A DNA stretch of 64,000 nt from positions 372,001 to 436,000 of the forward strand of contig NZ_RCCK01000015.1 of NCBI RefSeq assembly GCF_003664035.1, given 5' to 3'. The notes below the pieces were generated by a model. That model did not search any database. It was given only the letters and a program-made list of their open reading frames with translations, and was not told the origin of the DNA. Below, in pieces: positions 26,483 through 35,618 of this stretch; position 1 is the first letter of the stretch; every line of letters starts with the position of its first letter. The translations under genes were made by a program, and so were the position numbers. Origin of the DNA: Pedobacter alluvionis (GTDB taxonomy: Bacteria; Bacteroidota; Bacteroidia; Sphingobacteriales; Sphingobacteriaceae).

Positions 26483-26516
26483 AATCGGATGGTGCATGCC
26501 ATTCGATTTTCTTATT
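26483..26516 (+). terminator. Terminator after the CCC-motif gene
   Basis: A 10-bp stem (26483-26492 with 26499-26508, one wobble pair) is followed by a T-rich tract, 27 bases after the stop codon. Confidence 0.7.
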
Positions 26517-26520
26517 TTTG
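26513..26520 (+). promoter_or_regulatory. -7 element of the bacilliredoxin gene
   Basis: TATTTTTG matches TAnnTTTG and overlaps the end of the preceding terminator. The ATG is at 26554. Confidence 0.5.
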
Positions 26521-26553
26521 TACTATTGATATTGTAAAATAAAAACTAAGATA

Positions 26554-26964
26554 ATGTATCCAGAATATTTAGTAGAGCCAATGCGTAAGGAATTAACTAA
26601 CGTTGGTTTTCAAGAGTTAAAAAATGCATCAGACGTAGATCAGGCTATTAAAGGCGAAGGAACTGTGTTGGTTGTGGTGAACTCAGTTTGTGGTTGCGCA
26701 GCAGCAAATGCGCGTCCGGCAGCTCGCGCAGCAGCCGCACACGAAAAACATCCTGATAAATTGGTTACTGTTTTTGCAGGCATGGAAAAAGAAGCGGTAG
26801 ATCAGGCTAGAAATTATATGATGCCTTTTCCTCCATCATCTCCGGCAATGGCTTTGTTTAAAGATGGTAAATTGGTTCATATGATCGAGCGCCACCAGAT
26901 TGAAGGCAGACCAGCACAGATGATTGCGGATAACCTGATCGGTGCTTTTGAACAATATTGTTAA
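26554..26964 (+). CDS. BrxA/BrxB family bacilliredoxin
   Basis: A 136-residue YphP/YqiW-type thiol-disulfide protein. The active site is the CGC motif in VVNSVCGCAAANARPAAR (cysteines at about residues 47 and 49). In bacillithiol-using bacteria these proteins reduce bacillithiol-protein mixed disulfides, and several Bacteroidota make bacillithiol. It is monocistronic, with its own promoter and terminator. Confidence 0.95.
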   Translation: MYPEYLVEPMRKELTNVGFQELKNASDVDQAIKGEGTVLVVVNSVCGCAAANARPAARAAAAHEKHPDKLVTVFAGMEKEAVDQARNYMMPFPPSSPAMALFKDGKLVHMIERHQIEGRPAQMIADNLIGAFEQYC

Positions 26965-27021
26965 AATTGATTATACAGATTATTGGATTACACCGATAGG
27001 TGATTCTTAAAATTATATTGG

Positions 27022-27051
27022 AATGGTGAATGGAAACATTCACCATTTTGC
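27022..27051 (+). terminator. Terminator of the bacilliredoxin gene
   Basis: A perfect 11-bp stem (27022-27032 with 27037-27047) with a GAAA tetraloop, followed by a modest T-rich tail. It lies about 60 bases after the stop codon. Confidence 0.75.
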
Positions 27052-27149
27052 GTTTAATCTATTTTGGTTGCTATTTAGTGTTAATTTGCAAAATCTGCTA
27101 GTGTAATTTTTGCCACGGAAACACAGAAAGTACGGAATATTCCCTTCGG

Positions 27150-27256
27150 TTTGTCATCCTGAGCGTTAGTCGACTGATCTTTATTGTACTTATTCCGCTA
27201 ATCGAAAGTTCTGTATTTTAAGGTGAGGGATCCTTCGTTGCACTCAGGATGACAAT
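27150..27256. repeat. 'GTCATCCTGAGCG' long hairpin
   Basis: TTTGTCATCCTGAGCG on the left and TTGCACTCAGGATGACAA on the right pair around an 80-base loop. It fills much of the 329-base convergent gap between the bacilliredoxin and cdaA genes. Confidence 0.6.
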
Positions 27257-27293
27257 TACCCAAACCTATGTAATCCCCTAAAATCTGTGTTTA

Positions 27294-28094
27294 CTAAAAA
27301 TCTTTATTTAGCAATTTCTCCAGTTCCCCGAAAGAAACATTCATTCTTACCCTTCCTTGTTTGGCATATGAGATTTCTCCGGTTTCTTCTGATATAATTA
27401 CCGCAACAGCATCGGTCGTTTCCGAAACACCAATACCTGCACGGTGTCTTAATCCAAATTGGGAAGGTAACTGGTCGTTATCTGTTAAAGGTAAAATACA
27501 GCTGGCACTTTTAATTCTGTTTTCAGAGATCACTACGGCGCCATCATGCAGCGGACTGTTTTTCTGGAAGATACTTTCCAGCAAACGTTTCGATATTTTG
27601 GAGTCAACAAATTCGCAGCTATTGGCAAAAAACTGTTCGTCATAAAATTTAACGAATACGATTAATGCTCCTGTACGCGTTTTCTTCATGCTTTTACAGG
27701 CGTCGATAATTGGTTTTATCCGGGTTAGATTATTCCTTTCAATTTCTTTCCTGCCAAATAAATAACCCCACCACGCTTTGTTTTTTTGTAGAAAAGCATT
27801 TTTCCCGATCAGTAAAAGGAAGCGCCTGATCTCCGGATGGAAAATTACGATCAATGCAATAATCCCCACGCTCATAAACTTTTCTATGATTGCGGTCAAT
27901 AACTCCATGTGTAAAGCCTTTACTATCCAGTAAAAAACTGTAATAATAAACATCCCAACAAGCAGGTTAACAGCTAGTGTATTGCGGATTAGGGTATAAA
28001 CATAATAAATTAATAGGGCCACCAAAATAATATCAACGATATCAGTTGGCGATACTTTAAGGAAGTCAAAATCAAAACCTTTCATTAGTGGCAA
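27294..28094 (-). CDS. cdaA: Diadenylate cyclase CdaA
   Basis: Membrane-bound enzyme that makes the second messenger c-di-AMP from two ATP. Three N-terminal membrane helices (about residues 15-85) precede the DAC (DisA_N) domain. The catalytic DGA (in SPLHDGAVVIS, about 183) and RHR (in FGLRHRAGIG, about 216) motifs are intact. 266 residues is normal. It lies on the same strand downstream of folP, with a 110-base gap. No YbbR partner is adjacent, unlike Firmicutes. Confidence 0.96.
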   Translation of the reverse strand: MPLMKGFDFDFLKVSPTDIVDIILVALLIYYVYTLIRNTLAVNLLVGMFIITVFYWIVKALHMELLTAIIEKFMSVGIIALIVIFHPEIRRFLLLIGKNAFLQKNKAWWGYLFGRKEIERNNLTRIKPIIDACKSMKKTRTGALIVFVKFYDEQFFANSCEFVDSKISKRLLESIFQKNSPLHDGAVVISENRIKSASCILPLTDNDQLPSQFGLRHRAGIGVSETTDAVAVIISEETGEISYAKQGRVRMNVSFGELEKLLNKDF

Positions 28095-28204
28095 GATAGC
28101 AAAACGGATTTCAGTTTACAATATTAGGTTAATTGTTTAAAGCTGTTAATTGTAGATAAAATATTATAGATGTACAAAAGCGCTAACCGCTATGCGCCAG
28201 CCGC

Positions 28205-29056
28205 TCAACCCAACCTCTCCACCAACCGCACACACTCTACTGCTTCCTTAACATCATGTACCCTTAAAATACCTGCACCTTTTTGCAGCGCAATGGTATT
28301 GAGTACGGAAGTTCCGTTCAGGGCCTCTGCTGCCGTAGTTCCAAGCGTTTTATAAATCATTCCCTTACGCGAGAAACCCACCAAAATAGGCAGCTTGAAT
28401 ATTTTAAAGGCCTCCATCTGCCTGAGCAACTCGTAATTATGTTCGGTCGTTTTTCCGAAGCCAAAACCAGGATCTATGATTATATCATGGATGTGCAGGG
28501 CCTTAAGTGCCGCAACTTTTTTCGCCAGGTAATCGATTACTTCCAGTAATACATTGGTATAAACCGGATTTTGATGCATATTTTGAGGAGTACCCTGCAT
28601 GTGCATCATCATGTAAGGTACCTGTAGCTTAGCTACTGTCTCGAACATCTGCTCATCCATATCGCCAGCGGCAATGTCATTGATGATATGTGCACCGGAC
28701 GAAATGGTTTCCTGAGCAACTTTTGACCTGAAAGTATCGATAGAAATGACTGCTTCCGGAAATGTTTTTACCAAACTTTCCACCACGGGCACCACACGGT
28801 CTATTTCTTCATTGATTGAAATGTCCTTTGCGCCTGGTCTGGATGAGTATCCTCCTATATCAATAAATGTAGCACCTTCGTTAAGAAACCGGGCTGCTTT
28901 GATTAAAGCCTCGTCTATTGATTTTGTGCGGCTATTGTCGTAAAAAGAATCGGGGGTTATATTTAAAATACCCATTACTTTTGGGCTGCTTAAATCAATA
29001 AGTCTACCCTTAATATTTAAGCTTTTTTTGGGCTCAAAAAAGTTTTTTTCTGCCAT
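28205..29056 (-). CDS. folP: Dihydropteroate synthase
   Basis: Joins p-aminobenzoate and 6-hydroxymethyl-dihydropterin diphosphate to dihydropteroate in folate synthesis; target of sulfonamides. 283 residues. Signatures are MGILNITPDSFYDNSRT (about 28-44), FIDIGGYSSRPGA, IISIDTFRSK, IDPGFGFGKT, and the final LRVHDVKEA. The minus-strand transcript probably continues into cdaA. It is divergent from the DUF1599 operon with a 93-base shared upstream region. Confidence 0.97.
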   Translation of the reverse strand: MAEKNFFEPKKSLNIKGRLIDLSSPKVMGILNITPDSFYDNSRTKSIDEALIKAARFLNEGATFIDIGGYSSRPGAKDISINEEIDRVVPVVESLVKTFPEAVISIDTFRSKVAQETISSGAHIINDIAAGDMDEQMFETVAKLQVPYMMMHMQGTPQNMHQNPVYTNVLLEVIDYLAKKVAALKALHIHDIIIDPGFGFGKTTEHNYELLRQMEAFKIFKLPILVGFSRKGMIYKTLGTTAAEALNGTSVLNTIALQKGAGILRVHDVKEAVECVRLVERLG

Positions 29057-29149
29057 AATAAACCCTTTCGGGATTTGGGTTTCGCTTTAAAAATGTATCT
29101 TTAGCTTTTGTTTTTTCAGAACAAAAATACACTAAAAACTAAATAATTA

Positions 29150-29701
29150 TTGGCTTTGACACAAACAAATACCTCTACCGAGTTCGATGAAGTGATTGCA
29201 GTTTGCAGATCATTATTTTTAAAAAAAACTAAAGATTACGGCACTGCTTGGCGGATTTTAAGGCCAAGTTCGATCACTGACCAGATTTTTATCAAAGCAC
29301 AACGCATTCGTACCCTGGAAGAAAAAAAAGTAAGTAAGGTGGGAGAGGGTGTGATTTCTGAATACATTGGGATTATTAATTATTGTGTTATTGCCATGAT
29401 GCAGCTGGAATTGACCGAAAGCGATCCCAATGAAATGCCTTATGATGAAGTTGAAAAAAGGTTTGTAGAAAAGGTAACGGAAACCAAAGATTTAATGTTT
29501 GCTAAAAACCACGATTATGGTGAGGCCTGGCGCGATATGCGCATTAGTTCATTAACCGACCTGATTTTAATGAAAATATTTAGGGTTAAACAGATAGAGG
29601 ATAACGAAGGACAAACACTGGCTTCAGAGGGAGTTAATGCGAATTATCAGGATATGTTGAACTATTCGGTTTTCGCGCTGATCAAACTCGGCGTTAAATA
29701 A
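29150..29701 (+). CDS. DUF1599 protein with two internal repeats
   Basis: A 183-residue soluble protein with a duplicated DUF1599 unit: KTKDYGTAWRILRPSSITDQIFIKAQRI (residues 27-54, shown in part as KTKDYGTAWRILRPSSITDQ) and KNHDYGEAWRDMRISSLTDL later (about 119-138). The KDYGxAWR pattern recalls nucleotide pyrophosphohydrolase-like helices, but no function is established. The start is TTG at 29150 because no ATG precedes the conserved part. It heads a five-gene plus-strand run to aroK. Confidence 0.85.
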   Translation: MALTQTNTSTEFDEVIAVCRSLFLKKTKDYGTAWRILRPSSITDQIFIKAQRIRTLEEKKVSKVGEGVISEYIGIINYCVIAMMQLELTESDPNEMPYDEVEKRFVEKVTETKDLMFAKNHDYGEAWRDMRISSLTDLILMKIFRVKQIEDNEGQTLASEGVNANYQDMLNYSVFALIKLGVK

Positions 29702-29733
29702 AATAGCATTATAGCCATAAAAAATAAATATAG

Positions 29734-30885
29734 ATGCGAAATTTACTTTTAAGATTCTCCAGGATTTTTGTCGGTGCTTTATTCATATTTTCAGGATTAA
29801 TCAAAGCCAACGATCCGCTTGGCTTTGGCTATAAACTGCAGGAATATTTTGAAGTTTTTCACATGAATTTCCTCAGCGGTATGGCCACAGGTATTGCCAT
29901 TTTGCTCTGTACTTTGGAAATCGTGCTGGGTGCGTTATTGTTGTTGGGTTTCTGGAGTAAAAAAGTAGCCTGGGGTTTATTGTTATTGATTATCTTCTTC
30001 ACGCTGTTAACATTTATTTCTGCTGCATTTAAAGTGGTTACCAGCTGCGGTTGTTTTGGCGATGCCATTCCGCTTACCCCGTGGCAGTCGTTTACCAAGG
30101 ATCTGATCCTTTTGGCGCTGATCATTGTGATTTTCTTAAATAAAAACCTCATTCAGCCATTATTTAAAAAAGAAGCTACACAAAGAAATATTGCCATCAC
30201 AGTAACGCTTGTATCCTTAGGTTTTGGGTTATATACTTACAATGTTTTGCCGGTTATTGACTTCCTGCCTTATAAAGTCGGGGCACATCTTCCTTCATTA
30301 ATGGTGATCCCTCCGGGAGAAAAGCCTGATGAATTTGAAATCATGTATCACCTGAAGAACAAAAAAACCAAAGAGGAGAAAGATATGAGCGATAAAGCCT
30401 ATCTTAAAACTGAGATCTGGAAGGATAACAATTGGGAAATTATTGGCGAACCGGCAAAAAGACTGCTTAAAAAAGGCTTTGAGCCTAAAATCAAAGATTT
30501 GAACATTACCGATGCTTCAGGCACTGATTATACCAGGGAACTGATCGAAAATCCATACTATAATCTGATTTTTGTGGCGTACGATCTTCATAGTACAAAT
30601 GAGGCAGCTATTGGTAAATTAAATGCACTGGCCATTAATGCTACACAACAATTTAATATCCGTACGGTTTTGCTTACTTCCAATTCAGCACAGGACGCTC
30701 AGGCGTTTATCAAAAAGAATAACTTGTTTTCTGAAGTGTTTTATGCAGATGCAGTGCCTTTAAAAAGTATGGTAAGGGCAAATCCTGGTGTTTTGTTAAT
30801 GAAAAATGGTGTTGTGATTAATAAATGGCATTTTCATAATGTGCCGACTTTTGACCAGTTAAGCAGAAAATATTTCGATAAATAA
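29734..30885 (+). CDS. BT_3928-type DoxX/MauE-like membrane protein
   Basis: A 383-residue protein. The N-terminal half has four or five membrane helices of DoxX/MauE type (RIFVGALFIFSGLIKANDPL, then VTSCGCFGDAIPLTPWQS). The C-terminal part (about 270-380) looks thioredoxin-like (LNALAINATQQFNIRTVLL...NPGVLLMKNGVVINKWHFH) but lacks a CxxC. This architecture is known in Bacteroidota as the BT_3928 family. A role in periplasmic redox or respiratory protein maturation is plausible but inferred. Confidence 0.88.
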   Translation: MRNLLLRFSRIFVGALFIFSGLIKANDPLGFGYKLQEYFEVFHMNFLSGMATGIAILLCTLEIVLGALLLLGFWSKKVAWGLLLLIIFFTLLTFISAAFKVVTSCGCFGDAIPLTPWQSFTKDLILLALIIVIFLNKNLIQPLFKKEATQRNIAITVTLVSLGFGLYTYNVLPVIDFLPYKVGAHLPSLMVIPPGEKPDEFEIMYHLKNKKTKEEKDMSDKAYLKTEIWKDNNWEIIGEPAKRLLKKGFEPKIKDLNITDASGTDYTRELIENPYYNLIFVAYDLHSTNEAAIGKLNALAINATQQFNIRTVLLTSNSAQDAQAFIKKNNLFSEVFYADAVPLKSMVRANPGVLLMKNGVVINKWHFHNVPTFDQLSRKYFDK

Positions 30886-30887
30886 AT

Positions 30888-31943
30888 ATGATCGGATACG
30901 CACTGAAAAAACTGATGTATGGACTACTGGTAATGGGTGGTGTAATATTGGTTGTTTTTGTGCTGTTTAATATTTTGCCCGGCGATCCTGCAAGGATGAC
31001 AATGGGGCAGCGAGCCGATGTTCAGTCACTTGAAGCAGTTCGCAAAGAATTTGGTTTAGACCGATCAAAGCCTGTGCAGTTTATTTTATATATTAACGAT
31101 TTATCTCCAATCAGCATTGTGGATAACGATAGTACCAGTCAGCAGAAATACCATTACGCAAAACTGATTGCTTTTGATAAAAAAGTACTGGTGTTAAAAT
31201 GGCCCTACCTGCGGAGCTCATACCAGACCAAACGCGATGTAACTGCAATCCTTTCTGAAACCGTACCAAATACCTTCATCCTTGCTTTAACGGCAATGAT
31301 TTTTGCCACCATCATCGGTGTGTTTTTGGGTGTGCTATCAGCGGTTTATAAAGATTCATGGATTGATAAATCAGCAAATGCATTTGCCATTCTGGGAATA
31401 TCTGCACCTTCTTTTTTTGCGGGAATTATTATTGCCTGGCTTTTCGGATTTGTGCTGAGCAACTACACAGGTTTAAAAATGAGTGGTAGCTTATATTCTT
31501 ACGATCCGTTTAATGGTGAGGTATTGACCCTGAGAAATTTATGGTTACCAATGATAACGCTCGGTTTAAGGCCATTGGCCATTATCGTGCAGCTTACCAG
31601 AAGCGCCATGCTGGATGTTTTGGCGCAGGATTATATCAGGACTGCAAGGGCCAAAGGCTTAAGTAGAAATGCCATAATTTATAAACACGCTTTAAAAAAC
31701 GCCATGAACCCGGTTATTACCGCTATTTCAGGATGGTTTGCCTCTTTATTGGCGGGTTCTTTTTTTGTAGAGTACATTTTCGGCTATAACGGCTTAGGAA
31801 GAACAACGGTAACCGCTTTAGAAATGTCCGATTTTCCGGTTGTAATGGGTTCAATTCTTTTTATCGCTTTCGTATTTGTAGTCATTAATATCCTCGTTGA
31901 TATTTTATATGCTTATGTCGATCCAAGAGTTAAATTAAGTTAG
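30888..31943 (+). CDS. ABC transporter permease, DppB/OppB type
   Basis: A 351-residue inner-membrane permease of the peptide/nickel importer family. It begins MIGYALKKLMYGLLVMGGVILVVFVL followed by NILPGDPARM (shown as conserved N-terminal loop), and has the EAA-type loop DYIRTARAKGLSRNAIIYKHALKN near residue 250. An inserted periplasmic stretch (about 65-110) is present. It starts three bases after the BT_3928 gene. No second permease, ATPase or binding protein is adjacent, so its partners are encoded elsewhere. Confidence 0.93.
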   Translation: MIGYALKKLMYGLLVMGGVILVVFVLFNILPGDPARMTMGQRADVQSLEAVRKEFGLDRSKPVQFILYINDLSPISIVDNDSTSQQKYHYAKLIAFDKKVLVLKWPYLRSSYQTKRDVTAILSETVPNTFILALTAMIFATIIGVFLGVLSAVYKDSWIDKSANAFAILGISAPSFFAGIIIAWLFGFVLSNYTGLKMSGSLYSYDPFNGEVLTLRNLWLPMITLGLRPLAIIVQLTRSAMLDVLAQDYIRTARAKGLSRNAIIYKHALKNAMNPVITAISGWFASLLAGSFFVEYIFGYNGLGRTTVTALEMSDFPVVMGSILFIAFVFVVINILVDILYAYVDPRVKLS

Positions 31944-31946
31944 GTT

Positions 31947-32393
31947 ATGCGCGAGGAAGAAATTATAAATTATACTGAGCTTGCCGATGCCCATATCATC
32001 GAAATATTTAAATCGGCAACCATTGAATTGCCTGATGCAGTACGTTTGTTCAGTCACGTGCTTAATGCACAGCATATTTGGGCGCAACGGATTTCTGGCA
32101 AAACACCATTCTATGGGGTTTGGGATATCCACTTAACAAAAGATTTTGAAAGCCTTTCTTTGGAAAATTTCAGGCTGATCAGGGAAGCATTGAATAATCA
32201 TCCTTTAGATAAACGGGTTTTATATACTAATACAAGAGGCGATCAATATGAAAACTGCATAGACGAAATTTTATTTCATTTATTTAATCATTCTACTTAT
32301 CATCGCGGACAGGTTGTAACTTTATTAAAAAAGGCAGGTTTTACACCACCTGTAACCGATTATATTATGTTAAAACGCGACCATTTATTATAG
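31947..32393 (+). CDS. DinB family protein
   Basis: A 148-residue four-helix-bundle protein of the DinB/YfiT superfamily. The metal-binding histidines are visible as FSHVLNAQHIW (about 31-41) and HLFNHSTYHRGQV (about 112-124). Many family members are thiol-dependent (for example bacillithiol) transferases, which fits with the bacilliredoxin in this window, though no direct link is shown. It starts three bases after the permease stop. Confidence 0.9.
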   Translation: MREEEIINYTELADAHIIEIFKSATIELPDAVRLFSHVLNAQHIWAQRISGKTPFYGVWDIHLTKDFESLSLENFRLIREALNNHPLDKRVLYTNTRGDQYENCIDEILFHLFNHSTYHRGQVVTLLKKAGFTPPVTDYIMLKRDHLL

Positions 32394-32413
32394 GTCGGCT
32401 ATAAGAACTTCAG

Positions 32414-32917
32414 ATGAAAATTTTCCTTATCGGATATATGGGCTGCGGCAAAAGCACCAAAGCGAAACAATTGGCACACCGTTTAGATTGCCCGGTAATA
32501 GATCTTGATGCTGAAATTGTTTCAAAAACAGGTAAAAGTATCGCCGAATATTTTGCAGAATTTGGAGAAGGCGGTTTTAGGGATTACGAAAGTGAAATGC
32601 TTAAAACATACGATTATCCCGAAACCTGTGTGGTGGCTACGGGAGGCGGATTGCCTTGTTTCTTCGATAATATGGAATGGATGAACGCCAATGGCGAAAC
32701 GGTTTACCTGCAAATGGATCCTGCTGCTTTGGTTTCACGTTTACATAACCGCCAAAAGCGTCCGTTGATTAAAGATTTAGATGATGAACAACTCTTGGTA
32801 TTCATTAAAGAAAAACTTCAGGAGCGCGATCCTTTTTATACAAAAGCGAAGATAATTGTAGATGCATTTGATCTTGATGGAGAGAAGTTAGAGGAAGCAC
32901 TTAAGGGAAATAGTTAG
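32414..32917 (+). CDS. aroK: Shikimate kinase
   Basis: Phosphorylates shikimate with ATP, step five of the chorismate pathway. 167 residues. Walker A GYMGCGKST (residues 7-15), DLDAEIVSKTGKSIAEYF (substrate-binding Asp), FRDYE, ATGGGLPC (about 75-82) and RPLI (lid/substrate arginine region) are all present. Last gene of the 29150-32917 run, 20 bases after dinB-like. Confidence 0.96.
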   Translation: MKIFLIGYMGCGKSTKAKQLAHRLDCPVIDLDAEIVSKTGKSIAEYFAEFGEGGFRDYESEMLKTYDYPETCVVATGGGLPCFFDNMEWMNANGETVYLQMDPAALVSRLHNRQKRPLIKDLDDEQLLVFIKEKLQERDPFYTKAKIIVDAFDLDGEKLEEALKGNS

Positions 32918-33163
32918 TCGGCAGTCCAGAGTATTTAGTCGGTTGGCGCTCGCTGAGTTTGGTGTTTGGAGTCAATTCACCGATTAAAACAATTCACCAT
33001 AGAATAGTCAGAAGTATGAAGTTCATAGCCAATAAACGGTTTGCCTATAGTTTGACCATTAAGAAGTTAAGAAAAATTAAGGTCTAAGGATGCTTCAAGT
33101 ATGACTATTGAACTAATAGCTATCAACCATGAACCAACAAACTATTGACCAATCAACCAATGA
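32918..33163. repeat. Low-complexity 'word' repeat tract
   Basis: The convergent gap between aroK and crtD is built of short recurring words such as AGTCGG, AACTATTGA, CCAATCAACCAATGACTAATGAAC. Similar wording occurs at 58380-58519 and, inside a gene, at 52195-52273. No gene is supported. Confidence 0.5.
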
Positions 33164-34651
33164 CTAATGAACAACTGAACTAATATCATCATCAATTATC
33201 TTCGCCGATAACAATGCCAAAGGAATTCCTCCGCCCGGATGTACACTTCCTCCACAGAAATATAAATTTTTAACCTTAGAACTGAAGTTGGGATGTCGTA
33301 AAAAAGCAGAAAACTGATTATTGGAGCTGTTGCCATACAAAGAACCCTGATACGATCCCGTTTTGCTTTCAATACTCCGGGGATCCAGGATCTGTTCGCA
33401 AATGATATCCTTCTCAATATTCCTGTTCAGGATACGGCTGATTTTTTTGATAATATTTGTCCTTGACTCCTTAATCAATTGATCCCAATTTTGTCCCGTA
33501 TTAGCAGGTACATTAATCATCACAAACCAATTTTCAGCATTTGCAGGCGCATCGCCTCTGAGGTGTTTAGCACTGATATTTACGTAAACAGTAGGGTCAT
33601 TGCAGATGGTTTTTTCTTTCCAGATGGCATTAAATTCATTTTGGTAGTCTTCAGTAAAGAAAATATTATGTAAGCCTAAATCGCTGTAGTTCCCATCCAT
33701 ACCCCAGTAAAAAATCAATGCTGAACTGCTGCGTTCCTGGGTTAATAATTTTTTAGGTTCAGCTATGCCTTTAAGTAAATTTTTGTAAGTAAACCAGATA
33801 TCAAGATTAGAGATCACTACCTCTGCTTTGTAGGTTTTATCGTTAACTTTTACCCCGTTTATTTTAGGTTTGTTTTCATTGGTGTATAATATTTCTTCGA
33901 CTTTTTGGCTGTAATGAAACCGGATGCCCAGTTCTTCAGCCAGTTTAATCAAAGCCTTAACAATACCATACATGCCATCTTTTGGAATAAAAGCGCCAAA
34001 ATGATACTCAAAATGTGGAATTACATTCAATGTAGCCGGCGCCTGGTATGGATTTGAGCCATTATAGGTAGCATAACGGTTAAAAAGCTGCGTGATCCGC
34101 TCATCTTTAAAAAATGATTGATTAGCGCTGGCCTGTGTTCTAAAGGCATCAATCTGGCCAAAACGGAATATTGATTTTAAAGTATCCCAATGCAGGTAGC
34201 TTTTAAGTTTATGCAAACTCCTTTCTAAAAATACACGATGAGTAACCTCGTAGATTGTCTCGCTCTTTTTAAAAAAATGCTCGACTTCTGCTGCGGTCGA
34301 ATTGGTTTTTTCTTCTATATCCCTTGCAAATTTATCAAGATCGGAGGTGGCGTTTAACCTTAAACCATCTTCGTAAAAGTAACGGCAAACTTCTTTTAGT
34401 TTAATGTACTTAAAATAATCTTCAGGATTTTTTCCAGCAAGTTTAAAAAGCTCATCCACATATTGCGGCATAGTAAAAAGACTTGGGCCGGCATCAAACC
34501 TGAAACCATTCATTTTTATTTCCCCTAGTTTACCTCCGGGTTTCGAATTGGCTTCAAAAACTTCAACATCATACCCCTTTATAGAGAGGTGAATGGCAGA
34601 TGCAATTCCCGCAATTCCGGCACCGATAACTATGGCTTTTGGTTTAGGCAT
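33164..34651 (-). CDS. crtD: CrtI-family carotenoid desaturase, CrtD-like
   Basis: FAD-dependent carotenoid desaturase of the CrtI/CrtN/CrtD family, 495 residues. The dinucleotide-binding motif is GAGIAGIASAIHL (about 9-21), followed by EANSKPGGKLGEI. The C-terminal FAD site reads YFCGGSVHPGGGIPLAL (about 463-479). The NRYATYNGSNPYQAPAT segment and overall likeness suggest 1-hydroxycarotenoid 3,4-desaturase (CrtD) rather than phytoene desaturase. This fits the cruF/crtW operon at 45.4-49.9 kb, but the exact substrate is inferred. Confidence 0.85.
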   Translation of the reverse strand: MPKPKAIVIGAGIAGIASAIHLSIKGYDVEVFEANSKPGGKLGEIKMNGFRFDAGPSLFTMPQYVDELFKLAGKNPEDYFKYIKLKEVCRYFYEDGLRLNATSDLDKFARDIEEKTNSTAAEVEHFFKKSETIYEVTHRVFLERSLHKLKSYLHWDTLKSIFRFGQIDAFRTQASANQSFFKDERITQLFNRYATYNGSNPYQAPATLNVIPHFEYHFGAFIPKDGMYGIVKALIKLAEELGIRFHYSQKVEEILYTNENKPKINGVKVNDKTYKAEVVISNLDIWFTYKNLLKGIAEPKKLLTQERSSSALIFYWGMDGNYSDLGLHNIFFTEDYQNEFNAIWKEKTICNDPTVYVNISAKHLRGDAPANAENWFVMINVPANTGQNWDQLIKESRTNIIKKISRILNRNIEKDIICEQILDPRSIESKTGSYQGSLYGNSSNNQFSAFLRHPNFSSKVKNLYFCGGSVHPGGGIPLALLSAKIIDDDISSVVH

Positions 34652-34690
34652 AATGCGAAAATAGAATAAATATTTTACTAACTTAAGGCA

Positions 34691-35092
34691 ATGACTAAGG
34701 ATGAAATTATAATTTATAAAAATGAAGAGGGACTGCCTATTATAGAGGTGGCAATTAAGAATGAAACTCTTTGGTTAACCCAGAAACAGATTGCTGATAT
34801 TTTTGGCACTCAGGTTCCGGCGATTAATAAACACATCAAGAATATATATCAAGATAAAGAGTTGGATAAAACAACTATTTCCAAAATGGAAATAGTTCGC
34901 ATTGAAGGCGTAAGACAGGTGAAAAGAACTGTTGATATTTATAGTCTTGATATGGTATTATCAATAGGTTATAGGGTAAATTCAATTAAAGCAACGCAAT
35001 TCAGGATATGGGCCAACCAGATTTAAAAAGATTATCTACTAAATGGGTATGCCTTAAATTATAAAAAATTACAAGAACAAACATTAATTTGA
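34691..35092 (+). pseudogene. rhuM-family remnant with premature stop
   Basis: The first 111 codons encode a good RhuM-type N-terminus (IIIYKNEEGLPIIEVAIKNE, LWLTQKQIADIFGTQ, KATQFRIWANQI). A TAA at 35024-35026 interrupts it, yet the same frame continues with KDYLLNGYALNYKKLQEQ, which is the expected RhuM continuation, up to TGA at 35090. A single T-to-A change (TTA to TAA) explains the first stop. The usual 300-residue family length is missing its C-terminal two-thirds. RhuM genes are often mobile or linked to restriction loci. It is inactive as drawn. Confidence 0.8.
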
Positions 35093-35108
35093 TCAACTAT
35101 AAAAATTA

Positions 35109-35207
35109 ACCTACTTCAATTCGGCTAAATACACTTTTGTTTGTTTTTCGATCTCGGTGGTCGCAGATTTAATGGCAGAACTTACTTTTGTGGTTCCTGC
35201 ACTGGCA
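35109..35207 (-). pseudogene. Possible coding fragment (C-terminal tail)
   Basis: On the minus strand a frame of about 32 codons reads NASAGTTKVSSAIKSATTEI, then EKQTKVYLAELK and a stop. It has protein-like composition and ends cleanly but is closed upstream by a stop codon. It could be the tail of a decayed gene, consistent with the rhuM and doxX remnants on either side. I do not recognise the family. Confidence 0.3.
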
Positions 35208-35377
35208 TTTTATTGATTGTTGCCAGTGCTTCAATATACCATTTGCACCAAAGCATTGCTTTTGAATCTTTTTATCAATTTAAACAGGTATGTGTGCAAA
35301 TATAATATTATGTGTTGCATTGCATACATGATGATCCGAAGTTTAGAGCTATTACTTAAAGAAGCTTTGGAGCGTAG

Positions 35378-35618
35378 CATGATCAAAATACCGCCAACCA
35401 AATGTGCAACGGTAACAACGTGAATCGCTACACTGATTCCGTACGCCCGAAAAACCAAATACGTTGTTTGGTGTAATCATATTCTGGACTGCGGATGTGT
35501 CGCTAATGAAAGAAACACCTTTTCCAAAAATGATCAGGCCAAGTACAATCCGAAGATAATCCAGCCATTTTGAGTGATGAACATCTGCCCAATGTTCAAT
35601 TTTACGAATAACGTTCAT
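35378..35618 (-). pseudogene. DoxX-like gene remnant, frameshifted and truncated
   Basis: From ATG at 35618 the frame reads a DoxX-like N-terminus (IEHWADVHHSKWLDYLRIVL, GLIIFGKGVSFI). It leaves the correct frame at the CCC run 35446-35448: removing one base there joins NNVFGFS to AYGISVAIHVVTVAHLVGGI, the next helix of the family. After that, around 35378, similarity ends, so the C-terminal third is lost. A sequencing error could explain the frameshift alone but not the truncation. Confidence 0.65.

Noticed and set aside
34691..35026. Complete short regulator gene
   Set aside because: The same frame continues with RhuM sequence after the stop codon, so it is a remnant and not a finished gene.
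35217..35423. Plus-strand 68-codon frame
   Set aside because: It is antisense to the doxX remnant and has no protein-like features.
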